A DNA stretch of 20,120 bases from a virus. This document shows positions 6,901-14,800 of the stretch, piece after piece. The first letter of the stretch is position 1; each line of letters opens with the position of its first letter. The position numbers and the translations under genes are program-made. The DNA is taken from the IMG/VR virus record IMGVR_UViG_3300026457_000152, positions 1 through 20,120 of that record; one strand, given 5' to 3'. The notes beneath the pieces were generated by a model. The model saw only the letters and a list, made by a program, of their open reading frames with translations, searched no databases and was not told the DNA's origin.

Positions 6901-9900
6901 ATGCTTTCATCAACAGACTCAATGGCAAAACTATCTACATCATTTATTCCACAGGCAAAGGGAGCCATTGCTGCTACAGATTATTTAATGCAAAATCCTG
7001 CACAACAGGCTGGTGTTGGATATAGAACAGAACAGCAAAGACAAACTGCTAGACAAACGCTTACACAGGCAAGATTTAGAGGTCAGCAGTCATTTGCTCC
7101 AGTTACAGCAGCAGCGCAAGATATTGTAAATCAAACAGTAATGGCAACAGCGCAGGCTGCACAAACACAATCTCCATCTAAGAGAACTATTCCAATTGGA
7201 GAAGATATTGCTCGTGGTCTTTCTGTTGGAATGATGAATCAGGCTGACGATGTTGCAATGGCTGCAGGAGCAGTTACACAGGGTGCAGTTACACAAATGA
7301 GAGACACTGGTCTCTTGGGTCCAGGAGGCAAACCACTTCGTGTACCAGTTACACCAAGTGCCCCAATATCTAACGTAACGCAAGGTTCTGCTATTAATCA
7401 AGAAACAAAGAAGGCAATTGAAGGGGAAATAGCAGCACGTAAAACAATGCAACAGCGTATGGACTCAATGAATAGAGTTCTTATGACTGGAACATTTGCT
7501 CTAACAAGTCTTGCAGGTGCTGGATCAATGGCTGGCGGTAAACTTGGAGAATTATCTCAAGCAGTATTTAAATACTCTGGTCTACTATTTGCATTAATGT
7601 CTGTAACCCAACTACTAACACAGCAAAAAATATTAGAATTGGCTGCTACTAGAGCAGCAACAGCAGGTCTTCTTGTTCAAAATATTAGTACAAAGAAGTT
7701 TAGTATGGTTCCAGGATTATTTGCTGGTGGACTTAAAAAAATTATTCCTAACCTATTAAGATTTGGCGGTATTATTGCAAGATTCTTAGGTCCAATAGGT
7801 ATAGGAATTACAGTAGTTACTGGTTTATATGCTATTGTAAAGAAACTTAATGCTGAAAAAGAAAAGGAAAGATTAGCAACATATGGTCTTTCTGAGGCTA
7901 TGCGTGTTACTGCAGAACAGGCAAAAACTCTTGGAGATTTCTTTGGAGTAGTTGCTGGAAGGTCTGCCTTTGAATCTCGTGCAGATTTACGTAATCGTGA
8001 AGTTGTAGGAGCACAAACTAGATCTGAGCGTGATAGATTAAGACAGGATGAAGGATTCCAAAAAGAGTTTAAAACTCAAATTGAATCATTTAGAACTGCA
8101 AGCAATGAAGAAGCAAAACTTGCATTTCAGTCTCTTGCTATAGATTTACAGTCTAGGGGATTTGCAAAAGAACAAGTTCAAACAATTATCGATGCTCTAC
8201 GTGAAGAGTCTGGTCAAACTGATATAAAGATTGATGTTAAATCTCTTAAGTTTGATGAGGCTGGACTTAAGGAAATGGGCACTGCTTTAGATGCCAACCT
8301 AAAAGTATTTCAGGATAAATATAAAAAGGGATTTGATAAAGTATTTACATATGCCCCATCTGCATCAGGTGGCATAGAATTAGTAGAAAAACTAGTTCCT
8401 ACAAAAGAATTAGAAAGACAAACGGCAAACCTATCATCATTTATAGCAACTACAAGCAAGTCTGCAGCAACTATGTTTGAATCTGGAATTATTACTGGAG
8501 AACAGTATCAAAATATGTTAAGTTCAGTAAATCAAAGAATTTATAGTCTTGATGCAGCACAAAGACAACTTATTTTGACTAAAGTCTTTAAAGAGTTAAA
8601 TGTTGATGCAGGAGCATTTTTAAAGAATCTTTATTCTGCTAAACAACAGATGATGGCTCTAGCACTCATTAGCGCTGGTTTATTAGATAAAGAAAGTGGA
8701 ATATTAAAGGCTTTATCTTCTAATGATTCTAAAACTAGATCTAGAGGTATTTTACAATTAACTAAATTATATGATAAATATTTTGAATCAGTTAATAAAG
8801 TAACAGAAGCAGAAAAGAAAAACAAAGAAGGACAGGGCACTGGCACTGGTGAAAAATCTCCATTCCAAAAGGCTCTTGAAGCACTACAAGGACAAAACGA
8901 AGAACTTTGGGCACAAGCAAAAGCATTTAATATTCTTAAAAAAGCAGGATTTGATGCAGCCACAGCACTAAAGTATGCAAGCGATTCAACTGTTGCGCTT
9001 GGAATTGCTACTGGAAATATTAAACCAGAGAACCTAGAAAAACTTACAAAACTTATGGAGCAGATTGAAAAGAAATCTAAGGCTGCAGCCATTACAGAGT
9101 TCTTTACAAAGATCAATACTGAAAATAAACTAAATGAAAGTTTTGCAAAAGCAATACCACAATTAACAGCCATGGGTGCAAAAATAGAAGATATTAATAC
9201 TATCCTAGACAATCCTGACTTAATGACATACTTAACAGAAGGTCTTAAAGATGGTAAGGTAGATGCTGAAAAGGTAAAGAAACTTCTTGATTCATTTAGA
9301 CAAGAAAAGGCTATTAAGATTCAAATTCAAATGGCTACCCCTGAAGGCAGACGTGATTTCTTTGATAATCTTCAAAACAAGGCTGAACAGTATTTTAGTA
9401 TTCTTGAAGAAGAAATTAATGATAGATATGAAGATGCTATTCGTGTTGAAGAAACAGCAATTAATGGTATTGAGCGTTCAATTCAAGCAGCACAAAAAGA
9501 AATTGATGGATATCAACGTAGCATTGATTTAGCACAAAGATCAATTGAGTTAGAACTAACAAGACCAATTGAAGCATTGCAAGAAGAAGTTAATGATGCT
9601 GCAAGAGAAATTGAAATGCAATTTACTCGTCCAATTGAAGATATTCAAAAGACAATTGATGACCTACAGCGTGGAATTGAAGTTGATTTTGAACGTCCTA
9701 TAGCAGCACTTCAAGAAGAGTCTTCAGATCTTGCTAATGAAATGACCTTGATGGATAAGGTTGCTGAAGGAATTAATCAAAAGTATGATGCTCAGGCTGA
9801 GGCACTTAATAAAGTATCTGAAATTAATCAGCAAATTATTGCACAACAAAAACAACAAATTGGTCTTGCAGATGCTTTAACACAAGGTGATATTTCTGCA

Positions 9901-11247
9901 GCAGCACAGGCTGCACAAGAAATGAGGGCACAGTCAGCAGAGGCTGCTTCACAACGTGCTAGTGGAGTATTAGATGCAGCACGTCAAGCAGAACTAGGCG
10001 GATTACGTACAGCAGGTGGTCTGACAAGAGAACAAGTAGAAGCAAGACAGTTCCAGATTAGTCAACAAGTTTTTGCCCTAGAAGAGCAGCGTGAAGCGGT
10101 ACAAGCAAGAATGCTTATTAAGCAAGATCAAATTTATCAATTAGAGCAAGCCAGGGCATTAAAGCAGGAAGAAATACGCATTAAAGAAGATCAAATTTAT
10201 GCTCTTGAAGAGCAGCGTGAAGCAAGACTTTTGAGTATTAGAAATACAGAAGATTTAATATATAATATTCAAAATAATCAAATTTATAATCTTGAACAAC
10301 AAAAACTTGTACATGAGGCTAATCTTCAAAAAATTAACGACCAGAAGGCTGCTGAAATGGAAAAGATTAGAGTTCAGCGTGAGGCTTGGTCAGATGCACA
10401 ACGTGCCCTTGATTTAGAAAAAATTAAACAGGGTGAATTTAATGATGTGATTACAATGACAAATGATTTATTAGTTGGTACTGCTGGAAAAATTGATACT
10501 ATTATTTCTAAGATTCAGGCTGCTATTCAGGCTGCTATGCAACTTGCCGCTGCTCTTGCTTCTACAGGGGGCGGAGGAGGCGGAGGTGGTGGCGGTGGTG
10601 GAAACGTAACTGGTTCATTCAGTACACAGCAACAATCTATTATAAATACAGCAGCAAGTAAGGCATCAACGCAAGCAGCAAAAGGCAACGTAATGGGTTC
10701 TGGAGGATCTGAAGCAATTGCGGTTCAAGCAATGAAAGATTTAGCAGCAAAACAAACTGTTGATGCAAATCCAAAAATACCTGGTACTCAATTAAGTTCT
10801 ACACAGGTAGTTGCTGCTAGAAAGCAAATACTAGGATATTTAAGTTCTGGTGGAATGGTTCCTAGATATTTCCCTAATGGAGGTTTTGTAGCAAAAGGTT
10901 CAGATACAGTCCCAGCAATGCTTACTCCTGGAGAATTTGTAGTTAATAAAAATAGTGCAAAGGCTTTTCGTCCATTTTTAAGGTCAATTAATGATGCTGT
11001 TTATCCATCAATGATTAAGGATAAAATGAATCAGCCAGTTTATGCAGTTTCTAATCCTGTAAATATTTCTTCTATGCCTACCGCCACAGTAGTTGCCCCT
11101 GTATCAGATAACTCAAGCACAGTGTATAATTATAATGTTGGTATTACAGTTGGCGGTACAAACTCTAATCCAAATGGAATTGCAAGAGCAGTAATAAATG
11201 AAATTAAATATATTGATTCACAAAGAATTAGGAGTCAGAGAGCATAA
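4000..11247 (+). CDS. Tape measure protein
   Basis: A 2415-residue protein that sets tail length and is ejected during DNA entry. Residues about 188-456 (from WAGRQLMVGFTLPLATLG to the ARLSTLFDNV region) match the TP901-type phage minor tail/tape measure domain. Hydrophobic segments lie near 543-577 (IVVLTVAIGAIGPVALMTF) and 1248-1280 (GIIARFLGPIGIGITVVTGL), typical of the membrane-active parts of such proteins. Long coiled coils fill about 1790-2140, with internal 22- and 21-residue repeats. A run of 12 glycines (2190-2201) is a flexible linker. The DTVPAMLTPGE motif, common in tape measures, occurs twice (677 and 2302). No peptidoglycan hydrolase domain was recognised. The start has GAGGTG 7 bases upstream. 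At the usual 0.15 nm per residue the tail would be about 360 nm. Confidence 0.93.
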   Translation: MADVNANIGVNIDTTQALAQLKSLQRQISQFHSSIAKSSETAALAQRDLQRNFINSVNSLGAFSAELRTVKTTSESFTDSLEKNKFSMREYFRYAGGATKTFGKLFRSEFDTIGKVAEDRVKKLQTQYIKLGRDTTGAMKAIAVIPNELDMKNWSTQTQIAAQRQALFNQLVRQGSTNLLNFGKNTQWAGRQLMVGFTLPLATLGTTAARTFMEMEAAALKFRKVYGDLFTPKAETQQALADITALGEMFTKYGIAVSDTVGLAAEAAAAGFQGIDLQRQTTQATRLSVLGQIENQKALETTISLQNAFKMSSEDLAGSIDFLNAVENQTVVSLDDITTAIPKVAPVIQQLGGDVKDLAFFMAAMKEGGVNASEGANALKSGLASLINPTEKAAEMLASMGINIKKIVEANKGDLKGTVIAFAQALDTLDPLTRARAIEQLFGKFQFARLSTLFDNVTNQTGQAARVLDLAGTSIEDLAALSESELGMTADSAMNKFRKSVEDLKMSLIPVGQTFLEAVTPIVEFIGGILEKFNNLSSGVKKAIVVLTVAIGAIGPVALMTFGLLANGLANIVKGAMILRNGYLRLTGQTQILGEQTDYLTMEQVNAAAASHSLDQSHARLTQTFTAEVGAINQLIQAYRAAANAGAQFAMQNPGMMIPPRKYNNGITVVPGSGNRDTVPAMLTPGEAIIPKDRAKQYAPLIQGMIAGNIPGFMAGTVSVGGSSTGLDFARRDTAAKAQKLIDAMLAEGMGIENALEIVQETLSRMANDTKISIGSFTRELDLVTKELTGSVIPKEVFLAAGRGERKFSAGQTNVGTMEQQVAGNAALEEELVRAKESSRVAQEAIREYYTELGIDLTKTDKKTQNVLNAIAQSGEVHRAHVIEMQDNIDKMFDEAWDPNAWIAQSSTLNQVSNILDSSTSTRNEYLKNLEEINADETIVKSIREKITNNIALTEQELMVQKQVLERMLSSTDSMAKLSTSFIPQAKGAIAATDYLMQNPAQQAGVGYRTEQQRQTARQTLTQARFRGQQSFAPVTAAAQDIVNQTVMATAQAAQTQSPSKRTIPIGEDIARGLSVGMMNQADDVAMAAGAVTQGAVTQMRDTGLLGPGGKPLRVPVTPSAPISNVTQGSAINQETKKAIEGEIAARKTMQQRMDSMNRVLMTGTFALTSLAGAGSMAGGKLGELSQAVFKYSGLLFALMSVTQLLTQQKILELAATRAATAGLLVQNISTKKFSMVPGLFAGGLKKIIPNLLRFGGIIARFLGPIGIGITVVTGLYAIVKKLNAEKEKERLATYGLSEAMRVTAEQAKTLGDFFGVVAGRSAFESRADLRNREVVGAQTRSERDRLRQDEGFQKEFKTQIESFRTASNEEAKLAFQSLAIDLQSRGFAKEQVQTIIDALREESGQTDIKIDVKSLKFDEAGLKEMGTALDANLKVFQDKYKKGFDKVFTYAPSASGGIELVEKLVPTKELERQTANLSSFIATTSKSAATMFESGIITGEQYQNMLSSVNQRIYSLDAAQRQLILTKVFKELNVDAGAFLKNLYSAKQQMMALALISAGLLDKESGILKALSSNDSKTRSRGILQLTKLYDKYFESVNKVTEAEKKNKEGQGTGTGEKSPFQKALEALQGQNEELWAQAKAFNILKKAGFDAATALKYASDSTVALGIATGNIKPENLEKLTKLMEQIEKKSKAAAITEFFTKINTENKLNESFAKAIPQLTAMGAKIEDINTILDNPDLMTYLTEGLKDGKVDAEKVKKLLDSFRQEKAIKIQIQMATPEGRRDFFDNLQNKAEQYFSILEEEINDRYEDAIRVEETAINGIERSIQAAQKEIDGYQRSIDLAQRSIELELTRPIEALQEEVNDAAREIEMQFTRPIEDIQKTIDDLQRGIEVDFERPIAALQEESSDLANEMTLMDKVAEGINQKYDAQAEALNKVSEINQQIIAQQKQQIGLADALTQGDISAAAQAAQEMRAQSAEAASQRASGVLDAARQAELGGLRTAGGLTREQVEARQFQISQQVFALEEQREAVQARMLIKQDQIYQLEQARALKQEEIRIKEDQIYALEEQREARLLSIRNTEDLIYNIQNNQIYNLEQQKLVHEANLQKINDQKAAEMEKIRVQREAWSDAQRALDLEKIKQGEFNDVITMTNDLLVGTAGKIDTIISKIQAAIQAAMQLAAALASTGGGGGGGGGGGGNVTGSFSTQQQSIINTAASKASTQAAKGNVMGSGGSEAIAVQAMKDLAAKQTVDANPKIPGTQLSSTQVVAARKQILGYLSSGGMVPRYFPNGGFVAKGSDTVPAMLTPGEFVVNKNSAKAFRPFLRSINDAVYPSMIKDKMNQPVYAVSNPVNISSMPTATVVAPVSDNSSTVYNYNVGITVGGTNSNPNGIARAVINEIKYIDSQRIRSQRA
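6028..6060 (+). repeat. First copy of tape-measure DTVPAMLTPGE motif
   Basis: Codes for DTVPAMLTPGE (residues 677-687), preceded by PGSGNR and followed by AIIPKDRAKQY. The second copy is at 10903-10935; the two DNA segments differ only at a few positions. This motif recurs in tape measure proteins of many siphophages; its role is not established. Confidence 0.85.
9496..9720 (+). repeat. Tape-measure 22-residue coiled-coil repeat
   Basis: Three in-frame 22-residue units carry R-P-I at residues 1855, 1877 and 1899, each with a second basic-x-Ile site 14 residues earlier or 8 later (K1833, R1847, R1869, R1891). The spacing therefore alternates 14 and 8. This equals two 11-residue hendecads per unit rather than pure heptads. 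The segment is highly charged and free of helix breakers other than the conserved Pro. Confidence 0.8.
10126..10287 (+). repeat. Tape-measure 21-residue coiled-coil repeat
   Basis: D-Q/L-I-Y motifs start at residues 2043, 2064 and 2085, exactly 21 residues (three heptads) apart, with a further NQIY at 2093. At DNA level a 14-base stretch (AAGATCAAATTTAT) recurs at 10124 and 10187, and a 17-base stretch (GAAGAGCAGCGTGAAGC) at 10081 and 10207. Recent internal duplication is likely. Confidence 0.8.
10567..10602 (+). repeat. Poly-glycine linker in tape measure gene
   Basis: Twelve consecutive Gly codons, residues 2190-2201, written with all four GGN codons mixed. This makes a local GC-rich island in an AT-rich gene. 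It separates the coiled-coil body from the C-terminal part carrying the second PAMLTPGE motif. Confidence 0.9.
10903..10935 (+). repeat. Second copy of tape-measure DTVPAMLTPGE motif
   Basis: Codes for DTVPAMLTPGE (residues 2302-2312), preceded by NGGFVAKGS and followed by FVVNKNSAKAF. This is the usual C-terminal position of the motif in tape measure proteins; the copy at residues 677-687 is the unexpected one. Confidence 0.85.
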
Positions 11248-11885
11248 TGGCTACGTCTGGTTATATAACTGGTAGAAAAAGATATCAGCGTCCTCAAGCA
11301 GTCTTATGGTCCGATAATGCTGGAACACTGAGCAATGGGCTATATGTTCCTAATGGTTATGAAGTTGGAGCAGATGTTCCTGAAGGAACTGATTCCAGTT
11401 TAATTGATCAATTTTTAATTCTGTCTGACCATAATCGTGGAGATATTTCTATTACACCACAGAGAATAGAACAGCGTCAAAGAACAATTAATGGAAGAAT
11501 GAGATCGTACCACATTGCTGACAAGTTAATTTTTACTTGGTCTTGGAATTTACTTCCATCAAGAGCATTTTATCAAAATGCAGAATTTGATCCAGATACT
11601 GGAATTTCTCCATATCAAAATAATACACAAGAGTTTACAGCAGACGGTGGTGCTGGAGGTGTAGAAATTTTAGATTGGTATCAAAATCATACAGGTCCAT
11701 TTTGGATGTATTTAGCATATGACAAATATTCTAATTTTGGTACAGATAATGCTGCATTTGGTCATCTAGCACAGTATAACCAAATTGTTGAAGTTTACTT
11801 TGCTGACTTTAATTATTCTGTTGTAAAACGTGGTGGCAATAATTTTGACCTTTGGAATATATCGGTAAGCCTGGAAGAGGTCTAA
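11247..11885 (+). CDS. Putative distal tail protein (Dit-like)
   Basis: A 212-residue protein immediately after the tape measure, where siphophages usually encode the distal tail protein that forms the ring joining tube and tip. Visible features are an N-terminal segment GRKRYQRPQAVLW, a strand/helix core (RIEQRQRTINGRM, KLIFTWSWNLLPS) and a final beta strand with FDLWNISVSLEEV. The ending, aromatic residue then alternating hydrophobics then L-E-E-V, is frequent in tail-tube-like and Dit-like proteins. The ATG overlaps the tape measure stop by one base (TAATG), with AGGAG 12 bases and GAGAG 4 bases upstream, so the two are likely coupled. The assignment is by position and fold impression; an alternative is a second tube-like minor tail protein. 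Confidence 0.55.
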   Translation: MATSGYITGRKRYQRPQAVLWSDNAGTLSNGLYVPNGYEVGADVPEGTDSSLIDQFLILSDHNRGDISITPQRIEQRQRTINGRMRSYHIADKLIFTWSWNLLPSRAFYQNAEFDPDTGISPYQNNTQEFTADGGAGGVEILDWYQNHTGPFWMYLAYDKYSNFGTDNAAFGHLAQYNQIVEVYFADFNYSVVKRGGNNFDLWNISVSLEEV

Positions 11886-11886
11886 A

Positions 11887-14800
11887 GTGTTTGTTAGTGA
11901 AGCATTAAAGACTCATTTAGAAACATCGGCAACAGTTCAGTTAAAGTCACTAGTTCTTGCTGAATGGAATATGAATATGCCAGATAATATTTTTTTAGTA
12001 GGAAACTATAGATATCGTCCAAGTACCCCAGGCTCTACATATTATACTTTGCCAAATACATTTGATAATTTAGATGCTGGAAATTATTATACAGGTGCTA
12101 CAGATGCAGACGTAGTTATTGATAATGGGTTTACTGATTCTGGCATCCCTCAACAATTTACTTTACAAAAAGACAAAATGAAGATGATTTATTCTTTAGA
12201 AGATTGTTTAAAACCATTTAGACCAAGATCAGGAATTAATAAACCTTTATATTTTGGCGGACGATATTTAGCAAATTCTGGTGCATCAATAGCAGAACGA
12301 CCAAGATATTATATGCCATCACGATATGATGAGTTTAGATATTGGACTTCTTATAGAACAGAAGATAATGTTGAATATGGCGTATCAAATAAATTATCTA
12401 ATGGACTAAATTATATAGATGATGCAGTTCCTTTTGTTGTATATAAAAATCAAGTTCCAACAAATAGAATTATTGTTAAAATGCAAACTAATGTTGGCTC
12501 TGTAGATCTTGGACCCTTTACAACAGCGTCTGGGTCTATACCAGATCCGCTATACGGAACTGCAAATAAGACAACTCCAGCAAGATGGAAGATACAATAT
12601 CTTTATAATAATAATTGGTCTAATGCAATTTCATTTAATGAAAATACAACAAGAGCAGACGGAACTCCAATTATTGGCACTGATGGATATGTTGAAATTC
12701 ACTATGGACTTATAGTTCCAGAAGCCTACAGAGATATTTTTATATTTGCAGAAACACTTTCTTCATCAACTTTATTGCCAGACACATCTGTAACTGGCTA
12801 TGCATATTTAGTAATTGCAAACGAAGGAAGCCGTGGAACATTTTATATTTGGACTGGAAGTGATTATGAAACATTTTCTCCAACATATGGATGGACTTTA
12901 GGTTCAGAAGAAATAGATAATAATACAAGTTTTGTTACTGATTTTACAAACCCAGAGCAATTTACTGACGAAATTAATGGCGGTACAGAATATAGAGAGT
13001 TTGCATATATTCAAGGATTAAGAGTAGTAGTAGAAACAATGAATAAGTTTGATACTACTTTTGATTTAATTGAGATTTCTCCAAGGCTAGTCGGAGATAT
13101 TTCTGATAAAGTAATTGATTATAAGGTTACTAAAATTTTATCTGATGTTGGAATTACATCTTTACCAGTAGGTCAACTTCTTGCATCTACGGGTCAGATT
13201 AATATTTTTGATGATGATCAGGCTTTTAATCCTAATAATACAAATAGTATTATTGCAGGATATACAAGAAAAAATATTAAATTTAATTTTTATGAAACAA
13301 TTATTGATGTTGATGGGTTTGACTATTTTATTCCTCTTAAAACTTTATATTCAGAAGGTTTTCCGCAAGCAGACGTTACCGCTGGAACAATCTCTATTAA
13401 TCTAAGAGATTTTTATTTCTTTTTCGAATCAATGCCTGCTCCAAGATTATTGATGACTCAAACATCTTTAAGCATGGCTATAAGTACTATTCTTGATTAT
13501 ATTGGTTTTACAAACTATTCTTTCAGAAGAATAGATGGAGAGTCAGACCCAATCATTCCGTATTTCTTTGTTGCACCAGATCAAAATGTTGCAGAAATAC
13601 TTAATCAACTTGCAATATCAACACAAAGCGCAATGTTTTTTGATGAATACAATAATTTTATTGTAATGAGTAAAAACTATTTAATGCCAGATGCAGATAC
13701 TAGAACAACAGATTTTGTTCTATTGGGAAATAATAATCAAACAGATGAAGGCGTTATTGAAAACCAATCCTCTGGTAACCTACCTAATATTATATCTATT
13801 GCGTCTGAAGACAAGCGTGTTTATAATGATGGAAAAATTAATTATACAACTAGATATATTCAGCGTTCATATGGAAGTATTAGAGAAGCAAGCATGGTTG
13901 ATCGTGATAAAACATGGATTTATAAACCTGTTCTTTTGTGGGAAGTTGCAGGAGATGAAGCAACAAAAACTATTAATGAAGTAGCAGCAAAACAGGGTAA
14001 CTATGTTTTAGGTGCAATGCCTTTAAATGCAACGCTTTCAGCAGATTTGCCAACTGTAGTTAACGGAGTTGTTGTAAATAATACGCTAGATCTTGGAGAA
14101 AATATTTACTGGCTTACAAGATATCAAGGATTTTTATATTCAAATGGTGAAATTATTAAATATGATGCTGCAGAGTTTAACGTAACTGGCACTGGTAATG
14201 TTTGGATTAGCAGCAATCAAGAATATCAAAGATACTTTGCGTCTATTCCGTTTAATGGAAAAATATATCCAACAGGTCTTGTTAGAATTTTTTCAGTGCC
14301 TTTTTATGAAACAGTTGATGGTATAGCAAGATTGCAGCCAGGTGCCGTATATGAACATGGTAGAGGACAATTTGGAACACCTGTAACTACTCATACTGCA
14401 GGGATCAGCGACTACTGGGCAGATAATACTTATGTTCGTGGCTGCAATATGCAAACTCAATATTTATTTACTACAACACTAGATGAAGATGTAACAAGAC
14501 CAGCAACCACTGTAGGCGCTGCTGGAGTAAATAATACTTTGGCTCGTCAAACAACTCGTAATGGTATTATTAAAAACTTCATGTCTGCAAACTATTTAAC
14601 TGAAACTGCTATCAATAACTTAAAATCTACACAAACAGGAACTGTTCAATCTTCTGCTCTAGTTATGAATGGACCGTCATTTAAAACTACAGAAACACCA
14701 CTTAACTTTGTTTCATATGTTTATAAAAACTTAAATGGCGCTTATAAAAATTTTGGTACACGTATTCGTATTATTGGTAAAATTGAAAATAATGAAACCC

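Noticed and set aside
8631-9212. 193-residue open frame on the minus strand
   Set aside because: It lies wholly inside the tape measure gene, is Ser/Ala/Phe-rich as expected from antisense of coding DNA, and has no promoter or ribosome site. Other minus-strand frames in the window fail in the same way.
4000-11247. Embedded peptidoglycan hydrolase or peptidase domain in the tape measure
   Set aside because: No HxxxD/HxH, lysozyme or NlpC/P60-type Cys-His arrangement was seen; the sequence is dominated by helices, hydrophobic segments and coiled coils.
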